From Agriotes lineatus (taxonomy: Eukaryota; Arthropoda; Insecta; Coleoptera; Elateridae): a DNA stretch of 64,000 nt. Under the pieces are notes generated by a model that ran no database searches, was not told where the DNA came from, and was given only the letters and a program-made list of their open reading frames with translations. Both the position numbers and the translations under genes were made by a program. The stretch is taken from NCBI GenBank assembly GCA_940337035.1, contig OW679197.1, forward strand, positions 41,236,466-41,300,465. The letters run 5' to 3'. Numbering within the stretch: the first letter of the stretch is position 1; the number at the start of each line of letters is the position of its first letter. Positions 1-12,524 of this stretch are shown in pieces.

Positions 1-39
1 AATGGTGGAGTAATACTTGGGAACAGCAAAGAAGCCGTT

Positions 40-1250
40 AATGATCTGGAAATGAAGTGTAGAAAATGTTAGGAAGCTGTGCTGCAAGCCGCAGGGAAAC
101 CATGCGGTGTAACCACATAAAAAATTTAAATAAACGGTTTGGTCGAACGACTATGAAAGGAGATTAAGAGCATAAAAGCAATGTGGAAGAAGTATCTACA
201 GAGCAAAAAGCGGGATAGTTATCAATAATAAAGAACCAAAGACAGTTTGCGATTACAAAAAAACGACAAAATATGAGAAAGAAGAGAGTTCAGCATTTTG
301 AACAACTTGATTTTAAATGTTTTATAGGACTGAAGAAGGCTGTGACAGGTTACGAGTATAAAGATAGACAAATAAAAAGAAACAAAATATAAGTATATAA
401 AAACTACACAAAACGAGCGGCTGGGCATAATCGAATAAAAGTAGAATTGTACCGCTAAAAGTATATGAATCGCCATTAGAAAGAAAATGAAAAAAAATGG
501 AGTGTACAATGGACAGAACTTAGAGTGGTTTCACCCCTGGAAAAGATACACACGATGTAATTTAGTTAGCGAGAAATTGATGCAACAGGAAGAGCACTAG
601 TTCTTGGAACAACAGAAATTTGATAAACATGGTTGGGAATATTTATTAAGAAAAACTCAAATTACGTAATATTCAACATTTGAGCAAGAGAATTTGACAC
701 CTTCATGAAAGAACTTAAATAACGAAATTAAATCAAGACAAAGCGAAAAAAGTCATAGTATGAGTAATAAATTTATGACCAGTAATGCTATAAGTTCTAG
801 GCGAATGTATGCAATGATTTAGTTCTGATAACGGAAAGTGATATACAGCGCTAAGAGAATCTGGTAGTATGTAATGAAACACTGGCGAAATTTGGTTTGA
901 GGATTACTACCGAAAAACTTAAGTTATGTGTAGTGAGAAGTGAAGAAGGAGTTTTAGAAATACGTTAGATCAAATACTATTAAAGGAAGTAGATAATATT
1001 AAATACCTGGGCTCCATCGCCAATAGTAAAGGGCAATTAGCGAGTGAAATTTGAAACAGAACTTCTATAGTTAACAAACTCCTTTACTGGCTGAATACAG
1101 TATTCATCGGAAAACGAGAAGTTAGCAAAGACACAAAGATTAAAATTTATCGAACAATATTTACTAGCACCACGTTGTGAATGTTTCTGAATATTGTGAA
1201 ATTAAATCACATTCACAAAGCACAATTGATGTACAATACTTTAATGAACA
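40..1250 (+). pseudogene. Decayed LINE reverse transcriptase (ORF2 relic)
   Basis: Remnant of a non-LTR retrotransposon reverse transcriptase, which in an intact element copies its own mRNA into DNA at a nicked target. Translating across frames gives, near 160-420, a lysine-rich stretch like the pre-RT linker. Near 808-835 comes the catalytic block: Y-A, then DLVLITES in the next frame, so the YADD box is broken by a small frameshift. It continues into WNETLAKFGLRI-like, LKEVDNIKYLGSIANSKGQL and KIKIYRTIF segments, the usual order for the RT thumb and connection of RTE/CR1-like insect LINEs. Stops and frameshifts occur throughout, so it cannot be expressed. A hAT element interrupts the 3' flank at 1259. 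Family is inferred from motif order; the exact clade cannot be assigned by eye. Confidence 0.7.
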
Positions 1251-1815
1251 CTACTGTATAGTGATGTAGGTCGGGTGAATACCCAATGTGTATGGTATTT
1301 ATAAATAGGTATTCACCTGGGTATTTACCCCTGCCTCGGGTAAATACCTAAAAGGTGGGTATTTATCAAATTTGTAATATTTAAAAAGCTAAGCTAACTT
1401 TTAATCACAAAATAATGTTATTTTACTAAATAAACTACATATATATGCACTGAAATATTTTATCTAAAATAATAATTTAAATGTAACATTGAATAAGCAT
1501 TCACCCAGGTAAATTAATCGTTATTGGGAAACAACATTGGCTGCCGAAGTTTATGGAAATAAACAGAGGTGCAATAAATTGCACTTGTCATAATTTACAA
1601 AAAAATGTGTTGGCTCTGACTCCGCAGATAGAGATGATTTATATTGTTGGTACATTATTTTCCGACGTGTTTTCTTTTTTGAAAAATAAACTTAACATTA
1701 GCTTGCAGAAATAATCCTTATATGTATTAATATTAATAATAATATATACTTATATACATATTCAGAAAAAATCTTAATAAGGTAAAAAAATCACAACATT
1801 TATTAAACTACGTTT

Positions 1816-2140
1816 TATATCGATGGGACATTAATTATGTATAACAGCAATGAGATAGCATGAATAAAAACACATAATACTTAAGTAAGAAAGAGATAAC
1901 CGTACAAAAAGTTATTTTAGTAGACATATTTAGTAGACATATGCCATAATTAAAATGAGCGTCAAGTCTACTCAAATATTTGTTTCTATGTTCATCTCTT
2001 TCTTATTCAACCATTGAACTCTGTTTTTTATTCATGCTATTTCATTGCTGTTATACACAGATTACCTAAAATTGTACGGAACATGGTAATTGTGCCATGT
2101 TCCGTACAATTTTAGGCAAGCTGTGTAGTTATGTCCCCAT
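1816..2140. repeat. Long inverted repeat inside the hAT element
   Basis: The left arm (about 1816-1900) and the right arm (about 1990-2140) are inverted copies of each other. Examples are the AACAGCAATGAGATAGCATG block (1846-1865) against its complement near 2030-2052, and CGATGGGACAT (left) against ATGTCCCCATCG (right). The right arm is longer because a 70-bp palindrome has been inserted into it. Transcribed, this would fold into a long hairpin. Confidence 0.75.
2056..2125. mobile_element. 70-bp palindromic TA-flanked micro-element
   Basis: Flanked by TA (2054-2055, 2126-2127), with ends CACAG...CTGTG. The core is a perfect 22-bp inverted pair (2065-2086 and 2095-2116) around an 8-nt loop. 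The opposite arm of the surrounding inverted repeat lacks these bases and so serves as an internal empty site. A TA duplication with a palindromic body fits a Tc1/mariner-mobilised MITE of very small size; the superfamily is inferred from the TA only. Confidence 0.7.
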
Positions 2141-2612
2141 CGGTATTTTGGGTAGTAAATGTTCTCAGTGCAACTATTTTATTCTACATTTTCATAAAGT
2201 TCGAATAGGGCACCTTCGCTTACCAATCAATTATACTAGTTAGATTAGCTTTATAATATTTGGTAAATGAGGTTATAGATACCCGTTTAAATACCCATTT
2301 AGGGTATTTACCCCTAAAAATAAATACCCAGGTAATTCATATCACTACTACTGTACATGCTCCTTATCGAAACTTCGTCACAGTGTTGCGATGTAGTTTC
2401 ATTTTGCCATGGAAGGGAGATGGAAACTAATCATTGCCAAGCTAGACGATAAAAATCGATTTAAAATCGAGTTAGCGATTTATCACTACCGTTAACGGAG
2501 AGTGAGGATGGGGTAGAGAGCTCCGATAATGTGTCATTTCAGATTCAAATGTGAGAAAGAATAGAAATTTGCATCCGCATCTTTCAATAACTTAAAAAAA
2601 TATTCTCTGTAG

Positions 2613-2672
2613 CGAAATTCGAACTCGACACCTCCTATTCAACAGTCTAATATCTTATCCATATACTACATT
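2613..2672 (-). repeat. tRNA-like (SINE head) relic
   Basis: On the minus strand an A-box-like segment (2651-2670, GTAGTATATGGATAAGAT) is followed at tRNA spacing by a B-box-like GAGTTCGAATT (2616-2626). No cloverleaf can be completed, so this is a decayed tRNA-derived SINE promoter rather than a tRNA gene. The body would run toward lower coordinates (about 2540). Confidence 0.5.
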
Positions 2673-2680
2673 CACTTAGT

Positions 2681-4739
2681 TACGTTACCGATTTTCTATT
2701 ACGATTAATCGCTAAATATATATAAAGAAAAAAGCGACGAATATCTCCCAAAAATGTTCAGTTTTTTGCATTAATATTCCACACAATCTGGCGCAGAAAT
2801 CATCCTAATAAGTTAGTTGGTTCTCGAAATATAATGTTTACATCCATCCGGCGGAACACATTTACTGAACTTGATTTTTACTTTCCTTTAACACTTAGCG
2901 GTTGCTGTCTTCGCAAGGGTCGTGCAGTTTTATAAGACATTTCATATAATTTTGGTATGGTCTCGATTGACTGAGCGGTTGCGGCAAAACGTACAAATTA
3001 GTAAATTTGGTCCGTCCCGAAGGTAATACTTCGGCAGGTTGTGCCGAAGTAATATATTTAGCAGTCATTATTCTTCCCAGTGAACAGCAATGGATATCGT
3101 CAGAGATTTAGAATTTAATTTTTTCCCTGAAATGTTACTGTTCGCCAAGGCAATGTTTCCCAATTAAATGCGGACAAACCAATTTTACCACTACTAAATG
3201 CATGAGACTACTCAGCTTTTTCTGCTTACAGGTTGTTTTCAAAGGTTCATCTCGCTAGTATCATACTCATTCATTTTTAACAGTAATTTATATCATATTT
3301 TATTCGATTACAATTTTAATTAAAATAAAATCATATTTTTCCAACACAAATTAATTAATAAGAACAATGAAACGCGATCTATGTGTATTTAACGAATTGT
3401 GTTTTTTTAAGCATTTATTTAGTACTCAAAACACATTACACACAAAATTCGTCGGAGTTCCTCTCATCACACTTGCACCAGGACAAGCTAACCTAAGCAT
3501 TAGAACAGAATTGAATTGAAAGACGCATCTTAATGAAAAAGTAAACTTTAATCTATAAATCTATCTGCGGGGCGACTTGCGTTCCCATGAGCGTTATCAG
3601 GGGACATTTATGAAAGTACAATAGTTTCAGTAGGGGGTATTCAGGAAAACATAGTTATGTATGGTACAAGTGAATTAAGAGGCATTTTATCCACGAGGCA
3701 AAGCCAATATTTTTTCCAATACCGACATTCAATTATATAAATTAGTTTTAAAATTGAAGAAATAATGTTAAATAAGTAATCATATTCCGTGGTTATGCAC
3801 TAGTTACCACGGTAACATGTATGTATTTGGTCAGTTGCTATTGATTATAAACTGTTTTAATCACCAGTGAATAACGTAACATTGTAGCCATCCTCAGTAT
3901 TAAAATGTTACTTTGCCGTAGAGATTTTCAAAGACGAAATACAACTTTACAAGTAGGTATTAGAAAAAAATTCTTAAAGGGCTTATTATTATCTAGATTA
4001 TATTCTTAGCACGTTAACAATATATAACCACGAGTTTTATAATCTGCATTCAAAAGAAACTGAAAAATCGACTGGCTAAAGCTAAACAAATAAATGAGCT
4101 TGAGCCACCATTTCAATCTACTTGAAAGGAAGGTTAGGTGTTTCTACCTTCATAAAGCGATTCTGCAATTCTGCTGAAAGCCAAAGATTACAATTTCTTA
4201 TGCAATTTATACACCGTTTTACCTATGGGCAAAATTGCAGTTTGTTGTTGGGCGTAAAATCAAGGCAAACGTTGTATAGGAAAATCAATAAATGAAGAAG
4301 TTTAAATCTAAATATCACATCTTCCGTAAGCGTTCTAAAGTATTAAAGGGTAGATTGTACAGGAGCAAATTTTTATTGTATAGAGTTAATGTGTTTAGAC
4401 GCCTCAGTGACTGTAGTTTTGGGAATCAACCGATGTAATTTAGGGTCCTAAAGCAAGCGGATTTGGGAAAGTCTCAGATACAGAAGCTGTAAAACCAATA
4501 CTGTTATCTTTACAAGGATACTGTAAATTGACCCTTTATTCTCGTTATTGCAATTTCCTAAGGATTCAACGGTAAGCCTTTTGGTAGTTCTGTAAATCCC
4601 TCATAATATTCGACCTGAAACGTGAATTCGATGATGCACGCAAATAATAAAACCATGTGAACTTTTTTAACTTTTCAACAAAATAGGGAACATTGAGAAA
4701 AAACTAACAAAATGAGAAGAGTTTGTTCTAAAAAAACAC
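2681..4739. other. No gene seen; AT-rich unique-looking sequence
   Basis: No reading frame with a family signature on either strand. The only local structure noticed is a short perfect hairpin at 3028-3048 (CTTCGGCA / TGCCGAAG, 5-nt loop). Composition is AT-rich without obvious tandem repeats. Confidence 0.5.
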
Positions 4740-5170
4740 ATAAGAGTTGGCCACTGACAACGATACTGTCTGAAACCTTTTTGTGGCGTGATAAATTCAT
4801 TTTACTTTATGAGTATTTCGCCACCCTGCAAAATTACAAATGTTAGAAAGCGAATGTTTCGAGAAACAATCTGCCCTTGTTATCAACGAATTAACAAAAA
4901 CTAAAAATGAACAAGGAAAACTTAGCTATTCACTGCGACTGACAAGTGAGCAATCTTCAGTGAATTGCTCGACAATGACAGTTGACTACCTACTTTATGT
5001 GATCTTTAAGAATCGACAGCCAACTTTTGTCATTTGTCTAAAAATCGAGCAAAACGAAACGTATTTTTATTATTAAGTAAAATATACCCTGTTTTGTTTA
5101 ATTTTAGTTGACAACGATAAGGTCTTTGTGTTATACCATTGTATTTTGTGGTTGTTATTCCATGCATGTT
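4740..5170. repeat. Dispersed repeat family R, copy 1
   Basis: Diverged copy of a family seen again at 27110-27490 and, shorter, at 36110-36320. Shared blocks include TTTTTGTGGC, ATTTCGCCAC followed by CTACAAAAT-type words, CGAATGTTTCGAGAAACAA, AAGAATCGACAGCCAACTTT, and CTTTGTGTTAT ahead of a TTGTATTTTGTGGTTGTTAT block. The 78-codon frame at 4840-5076 starts with TTG and is not preserved in copy 2, so I read the family as non-coding. Its class is unknown. Confidence 0.65.
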
Positions 5171-5277
5171 CCGCAATTTTAGTTGTCGGATTGGTATCTT
5201 TTAATTAGATTTTTATGTTATTTTACTATAACTTCTAATTGCCTAAATGTTTCACCGCATTCACATAGAATATTATA

Positions 5278-5985
5278 CAGGGTTTTTAAAAAATATGTTC
5301 GGATATTTTACCCACTTATAGATCTCATCAATACAAACAAAACTGTCCTAATAAACATGGGTCAGGAAACGCTTCGTTTTCGAGATACAGGGTGCTAAAC
5401 TTCTTTTTAATCCGTTTTTTATGTTATCTAAAAACGCTTTGAACGATTTTAATGATATTTTTACAGTTAGTTTATAACTTGATGAGGTATCTTTTGGACC
5501 TGTTACAGTTGATGTAGTAATTCCAGGGGCGTGCCCACGGGACATATCGGTTAGGTTTTTTCACAAAAAAATAGCGCCCACGAACTTTTTGGTAATTTTT
5601 ATATATTATTTTAATAAAGCAACTAAAAATTCAACTTTTTCATCTCCTGAGGTTTTTGGGATCTCGCTTTGTTTAAAAAAAATTAAAGTCCATATTTTTC
5701 CACGTCCCTGAACCTGCTAAGACAAAAACTAAAATGCTTCAATATCTACAAACCCCTTAGCCGATTTTAGTGAAACTTTGAAGGTTTACTGGTGTTATTA
5801 AAGATCATGTTTTGGCACACTTAGATTTAAATTATTTATTCCAGGGGCTGGGATTTTTTTTAAACTTTAACACTGTATCTCAGAAACAAAGCATTTCCGG
5901 ACCCATATTTATTGGGACTTTTTTGTTTGTAGTGATGAGATCTATAACTGGGTAAAATATCCAAACGTATTTTTTAAACACCCTG
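5278..5985. mobile_element. 708-bp element with ~118-bp terminal inverted repeats
   Basis: Starts CAGGGTTTTTAAAAAATATG and ends with the complement CACCCTG, flanked by TATA on both sides (5274-5277, 5986-5989). The inverted ends run about 5278-5395 and 5870-5985 and share the blocks GGATATTTTACCCA and GATCTCATCA. The core has no reading frame of note. The same terminal sequence occurs at 32697-32809, directly next to the TDCYFC-type repeat protein pseudogene. This copy is therefore probably an internally deleted, non-autonomous derivative of that family. The TATA flanks may be a duplication or part of the palindromic ends. Confidence 0.8.
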
Positions 5986-5989
5986 TATA

Positions 5990-7125
5990 TACAATTCTTT
6001 AAATGCTGTTCTTCATTTAACGGTATAGTTTTGGTAAGAACTGGCCGCAAGGTATTCATCGTCCTAAAATTAACCTATTTCCAATTTGTCTAACTTTGTT
6101 AGACATGCCTGGAATATAAGGTATAGTTAGAGTGTTATATTCTTGAGTGTCAGTTCTCTGTATGTGTGTGGTATTGTTTCGTGTATAGTTAGACTACTAC
6201 ACAATCCGTTGATGTTTACACATTTTATTTTCCTCACTTTCTTAGAATTGGTAACGCAGAATATCATTTGATAGCGTTGAAATTCTTCACATTACAACTT
6301 TATGCAGTATTCGCTATCTGCCAAAACATAATAAACGGCTTAAATTTTACTGATTAGCCCATTATTTGGCGATGAAATCAGAGCGGCTTGTTCAGATTAC
6401 GTTCTATTTAATACCTTTTGAATACGAGGTTATCCTCACTTCAACTATGGCTCTATTCTTCTCCTGATCGATACCGCTTTTAATGGTTCAATTTTTTTGA
6501 GCTTGCAATAAATACCCGTACGTTATTCGTCCGTTAACTCTTTCAGATTTATTTATATGATAATTATTTGGGTGAAACTATTTACTTGAACTCCGATTCG
6601 GTTTCAATACTTATGTTTATTTACCTAATTGTAACTTTCTATTAATGTTATCAAACTGAGTTCGAATTAGTATTTTTATTGTAGTTCTAATGGTAAGTTA
6701 TTAATCAATATATTTTTCAACTTGGCACGTAATTGCACCCCCCCCCCCCCCCATACGTTACTTATATTCGGTACTAGCTGTTTCGGTTTTATTTTTGAAT
6801 ATTTATTGGGCTGAGTGTTCCTTTGAATACTATCTTTCGTCGCATCTTGACTATCGCAGATGGTTCTGCGGGGTTTGTTACGGCAATCCATAGAACCTGG
6901 CGTCCTAAACTTTTGTTATATATAACGATTAAGACATTTTATTCTTTCTGAACGACATTTTCCGCCTTCAATATACAGTGTAATGTGATGTACGTCATTT
7001 GCAACGTAATATTAATTACTTATAAAGTAGTATAATTTGCACAACATTATAATGTACCAATTAATAGGTACAATTTATATTGTAATATCTAATGTAATTT
7101 GTAATACATTATATTTTTTAGGTAT
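5990..7125. other. No gene; contains a 15-C homopolymer
   Basis: AT-rich sequence with no recognisable gene. A run of 15 consecutive C lies at 6738-6752, the longest C tract in the window. Frames called across it read through the homopolymer and are not credible. Confidence 0.5.
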
Positions 7126-7129
7126 GCAA

Positions 7130-8620
7130 TCTATAAAACAGAAAACAAAATATAGTGAGCTGAATAGACAAACCCAAGGAGGTCGTAGAAAAAACAAAAA
7201 TGGCTACCTGGGAATGCATGCAAAGAAATACACGCCCATACTGACAGCATTAACAGTAAGGACCTCTTTAAACGTTAAAAGAAACGAAACAGTTGGATGT
7301 CAAAAATAAGAGAAGAGAAAAAATTACCAACATACAGGAAGTCCTAGAAGTATGGAGACGATATTGCGAACAGATGTTTGAAGATGATGACCTACCGACG
7401 AACACTCTTGATTCTCTTGAAGGAGAACTAGAGATGGAATCATAGCAGTATTATATAAGGGCTTTGGAATAGACCGGAGTAATTATATTTCACAATATCC
7501 GTTAAAAAAAATGGAAATCTTGTCCGCTCATTGTTCTGATATCTCACTCAAATAAGATTAACCTCCACATTATAAACGAGCGGTTGAAATCATTCTTGGC
7601 TTGGAAAATTCCTTCAGGATACGCTGACTTAGTAAAATGAAGCGGCACACGAGAATATATTGTTAATCTACGACAAATCCTCGAAAAGGCCAGATAATTC
7701 AACGAACCTGTATACCTCTGCTTTGTAGCGTACCAAAAGACTTTCGACAGCTTGAAATGTGATAGGCTATGGTTAATTCTTCAAGAAATGAGCGTGCCTC
7801 AGTGAGAGGATTGTATGAGCAATGCAGTGCAGACGTAAAAGTAGATGGATTACTATCGAATCACTTGCAAATAACCAAAGGGCACTAGACAAGACTGTAA
7901 GTTATCGCCAACACTCTTCAACTGCGAATCATAATGCAGAGCACTCTAGAGAGTTGGACCGGTGGAATCAGCATTGGAGGAAAAACAGTCACCAACTTAC
8001 ACTACGATGACATCACACTTCTTTCAAGCGCTTCCGAAGAACTGTACGAACTTTTTAGACGCCTAAAATAAGAGAGCCTTTTATGTGGTCTACAGATAAA
8101 TCAAGACAAATGTAAGATATTGATCATCGATGCTCAAAAGTAAGAACTGTTCAGACATCAGACAAATAGGGCAATTTAAAGTGGTCTTCTCCTACCAAAA
8201 CCATATTGACTGTTTTGAAGTTCGGTGTTGGAGAAAAAGTCTTTGTGTCCCGTGAGAACAGCTAAGAGAACAAATATATCCGTACTCGGGGAAATAAACG
8301 AGTCAACGAGACTGTCACCAGCTGTACAAAAACGAATTCTCAAATATTTTGGCCATATAGAACCAAGGATGACTCGTCATTAGAAATATTGCTAGCAGAA
8401 GAACAGGTCGACGGCAGTAGAGCCAGAGGGAGATCACCGAAACGATTAACAGACCAGGTCAAAGAACTGACTGGCGCTACGTTACAACATGCCAGAGAAG
8501 CCAAGAATAGAGAACGATGGAGAAACATACGAAGAGCTAGAAACAAAGATTGATACCAGCCGTCACAACTTCTCTGTACAGAAGAAGCCGATGAAGAAGA
8601 AGAAGATCATCTAATATAAT
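7130..8620 (+). pseudogene. LINE ORF2 reverse transcriptase, broken
   Basis: Relic of an insect non-LTR retrotransposon ORF2 retaining most of the RT domain and its C-terminus, in several frames. Visible in order: a pre-RT linker KYSELNRQTQGGRRKNKNGY (7154-7213); EVLEVWRRYCEQMFEDDDLP (about 7337-7396), the conserved block upstream of the RT; an FxxLEWxR-like region near 7740; the catalytic strand NLHYDDITLLSSASEEL near 7990-8045, where YADD appears as YDD, lacking the alanine codon; then FGHI near 8350 and GRSPKRLTDQVKELTGATLQ near 8428-8490, the usual C-terminal signature. It ends with an acidic EEE tail near 8585-8605. Multiple stops and frameshifts make it inactive. The architecture fits RTE/CR1-like LINEs; the clade is inferred. 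Confidence 0.85.
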
Positions 8621-8624
8621 ACAG

Positions 8625-11600
8625 TTTGTAATATAGCGTAATTTCTAATGCAATATCACTAGCAAAATAACATTCTGACAAAATCAGAATGATGACTGAT
8701 ACCCAATCCATATATCTTTGTCCTTCAAACACCTTTATATGGAAAATAAAATAAATACCTAAGCCACATTTTCGAAATGATCCTAATGAGCCAATAGAGA
8801 TTCTTATATACTATAAACGTGTGCTTTGCTTTCATGTCTGCTTACCTGCGTATGTCACCTTTTCATTACTAACGATCGGTAAAACCTCTAAATGCTGCCA
8901 CTGTGTCTTTTACAACGCAGCGATAAGCGAGTACGTTAGGGATGCGTTCTTAGGCGAACGGTTAAAGCATCCGATTAGAAATCGAACCCCACCTACTGCA
9001 AAATATTTTTCTCTGTGCGAATTAATTTAATTCGCATTACTATTTCGAATGCTCTTTATTGAAGCCGTTTAAACATTTGTTATGTACATTTTTTATTTAC
9101 AATTCAAATTTTTATTAGAGTAAGGTCTACTTGGTGGACTGAAAAGACACATACGTATATCAAACATCTGAAAGCAATTCTGAAAATGCTGCTTTAGCCA
9201 AAGTTATTGTTTTTCGTATTTTTCAATGTGAAACAAAATAGCACGTTAAGTGTTCTAGTTATCCTACAACGCAACTTTAATATTAAGGAGCTTTAATTTG
9301 TTATCGTGAAATATTTGGACCATAAAAGCCTTTCATATTGCATTCAGGTTCCTTAAAGAATTCCTTGGCATAGCTTTCTGTATTTATCAGATTCATCATT
9401 TAGTTTTTAATTTCTGCGTCGCATCAGAAACGGCGTAATGAATAATTGTAAAATATAAGGTTTTATCTCCTAACTTAGCAACCGAAGAATAGCTTTCGAA
9501 AAGCATTTATTCGATACTTCGGCTGCTTAGGGCTATTCGACTACAGGCAATGAAACGCTTCAATTTTACAGTCGTCATTTTTTCAAATTTTAACTCTACT
9601 ACGTTTTGCGAACATATCCAGTAGAAGCCCCTTCCACAAAAAAGCACTAAATTTGAATAAAATATTGCTACTCCTAAGCCGGTTGTACGCAGCTCGACTG
9701 GCACAAAAAGGTGGACGTCCGCCATTGTTTATTGTTCTTCAGGGATTTTATTTTATTTATATCAAAAATTTTGTATTCACTCATGTTTGTTAATTTATAA
9801 CGTGTGAAACTGGCTTTTGCAGAAGCAGTTCTTCCCACCAATTCTATTACGGAATCTGTTCGTTAAACGTAGTATAGATTGTTATGAAGAGTTTTCTTAA
9901 TGTTAAATAAAGAATGAATACCCCAGCAAAGACAGGAAATTTTATATATAATTTTCTTTTTATTTGCGTGGTACGTGATATTATAAGCCGATTACTAATT
10001 ATCAATTTTTACTGTTTACTTGTGTATACACTAAAAACCGTTTTCCATGTAGAAGGGTAAGTGGATTTCATTGGCTTCCTCTTCTCATCCACTCTATGAA
10101 GCTTAAGAATGAGCGTTCGTTACAGTGAAGGAAGCAAAATTTTTAGAAAAGGAGCTTTGTACTGAAATATTTCGTTATAAATTCCATCGTTTAAAAGGGA
10201 AACCTAATTATAACGAAACCAGTTTAATTGCCTTGGCTAATTTCCACTTTTTATGCATGACATTATGCCAGAGGTTTCTTTGATTTGATACCCAGTCCAC
10301 ATACAAACGTGAAAATGTAGCGCCTTAACAAGATACAAGTCTCATAGCGTCATCTGTATAGCTGTCTAGGGATTTTTTGCAGTCGTGACATGATCAGCAT
10401 ATTTTACGTCAAGCTGGCGTGATATATGTGGCAGTCCATGTAAAATTTAATGCGTCAAAAATGTGAAATAATTTTTCAGATCTATATCCATACCAAATAC
10501 TACATTAGGTGCTGAAATACGCCAGCTCGTTATAGTTTTAGTAGTCGACTATTTTAAAAATTTTATGGTCATTTCACCTTTATTCAACTTATTGGCTTGC
10601 TATGCCGCGAATAAAGCCAAATGTACTACTAGAAGAAAATCGTTTGTTATTTGAAAACGTCAGGGCATCCAATTGGGATATTTTGGCTTTATTTAATTTA
10701 AATAAAATACGTTAATCCCCTTAGGCAAGTTAGTTGACGTACAATTATTCAAAATTAGATTCCCGAAGCTAGAATAAGGCTTTTAACTCTTTCTTGTTTA
10801 AAATCATTGTTGGAAATTTTAATTTATTACAGCTTTTCCAAAGTTTAAAGTTTGTGTCTGAAATAAACACACTGTATCATTAACTAGGCCTAAGATGTAT
10901 ATTTTCAAAACATTTGTATTGTGATATTGTTTGTAATTAGGTAAATATATAGCGACCACACCTGAGTTTAAATTTGATTTGCCTCATCTTGGGCTTATTA
11001 AAAATTATAATTGTTTAATTAAGCTTCACTGCAATTACAAAGTTATGTTGCCTTCTATATTTTATTTATTGACAACTTATTAAACTTTTGCCCCGACTAG
11101 CTATTGAGATTCCAGTATTGACAGGGTTAGGTTGTTACACAGTATAAATTCTATCATTGTTTAGCAAATGCCCGATTTTAACGAATGACAGATAACCTCA
11201 AATATTAACTGGAAACAAAACTGTTCGAATCACAGAAATTCAGGGTGTTTTGAACACAAATAAACCAACGATTCAAAAGTTCACTTCAGGTAAATAATAA
11301 CAATGCAATTCAAGTAATCAAGCTATTTGGCTAGCCTGGAATTTGTCTTTTTTCAAGTAAAAAGGGACTGCAACACTCATTTGTATCTTGCTTGCTTGCC
11401 AAGTCCACTTCCGGTTTCCTCAAAAAGGTTATGCCAATTTCTTCCTGGAACGGTTTCAGCCGGTGCTGCCTGTCTCTGGACCACTAACAAAGCCTTCCCC
11501 AGGTGCTGCACCTAGTTGACAGCTTCTCGTAGCTCCCAGCCTTGTTGAATCGGGCTCGAAATTGGACCTCGCACCGGCCCACGGTTGAAAAGGACGCCAA

Positions 11601-12520
11601 GCGTATGTCTGCCTCCTGGCGATATTTTAGTTGCTGCTTTCTTCTTGTAAACCAAACCAAACAAGGACTCCTCAAGACACTGCACTCTACTTTCCGCTTC
11701 CTACAGTTTCAAAACTTGCCAAAACTTAGCTTCAAAGACAATAACAAATAGGCGAAGCTCCAGATTCAATTTTCTCTAGAAATGCACTACTAAACTACCA
11801 AATTAACCACAACTGATCTCGGCATAATGGCGAATAGTAAATTAATAACGGGGAGCCAAAACTACACACAAGCTTTCGGCCGGGCTTCCCCAACAAACAG
11901 CATCAATTGACACTATACGACACCATAGCAACATGTTATACAATTGTTTTAGTAAGTGTTTACAATCTTTGATCCTTAACTTCTAAATGTTTTCTTAAAT
12001 GTCATTCAGGAACACTCCAACCGCACTTTGGTTGCATTTCTTTACTTTTAATTAAATAAACACTGATTCACAAGCTATTAGCACTTTCTTGTAGTCTCCT
12101 TTAATTCTCAGGTTGCTTTTCAAATGCTCTTTGCATTATTGTGCCTCCTTAAACTGCTTAATAAGTCTTTAGCTGCGTTATCGATTGTTGGTATTATTAT
12201 ATCCATACGAAACGCTGTAACGCTTCGAAACACCTGTGTACTTAAGCAAATGCATCGTTTCTTGACTTTACGCAATTAATCTGTCAGTCATCACAAATTA
12301 GCTACATTTGCCATAACGAGCACAAATATTGAATACAAGCTGAACGCAACCCTGACGACACTGTTATATTTAATTACTAACCTCTGTTAATTAAATTTTG
12401 GTTATTGCTAATCATGCCTTATGTAATTATCAATGTTTACTAATGACTTATATTGTTGCAATAAATACAATACCAATTCTGGGCCTATTTTAATTGTTCC
12501 TTAGTCTTCGTACGAACTTT
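8625..12520. other. No supported gene; mixed unique sequence
   Basis: Mostly AT-rich and apparently unique. One block at about 11330-11760 has higher GC and three short overlapping frames (61-69 codons, non-ATG starts), none with a recognisable domain. On the minus strand near 8987-8997 there is a lone B-box-like GGGTTCGATTT with no matching A box, so I do not call a tRNA or SINE there. Confidence 0.45.
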
Positions 12521-12524
12521 ATAT

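Larger units (their letters stand above)
1259..2347. mobile_element. hAT-type DNA transposon, non-autonomous, 8-bp TSD
   Basis: A 1089-bp element bounded by exact 8-bp target duplications CTACTGTA (1251-1258 and 2348-2355). The ends begin TAGTGATGTAGG and, on the other strand, TAGTGATATGAAT, giving short imperfect inverted ends of hAT style. Subterminal blocks repeat the word GGTATTTACCC or GGGTATTTA in both orientations (1264-1365 and 2278-2335), as expected for transposase-binding repeats. No reading frame resembles a hAT transposase, so it must have been mobilised in trans. The interior holds a long inverted repeat and a nested palindromic insertion (listed separately). The flanking sequence resembles the uninterrupted copy at 12525-12585, which supports the insertion boundaries. 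Confidence 0.88.

Noticed and set aside
222..509. 95-codon minus frame at the window start
   Set aside because: Hydrophobic low-complexity translation opposite the decayed LINE; non-coding shadow.
8980..9000. B-box-like GGGTTCGATTT on the minus strand as a tRNA gene
   Set aside because: No A box or cloverleaf at the right spacing.
10500..10620. Possible host promoter or exon signals in the 8.6-12.5 kb stretch
   Set aside because: No TATA/Inr plus ORF combination or splice-flanked frame could be supported.
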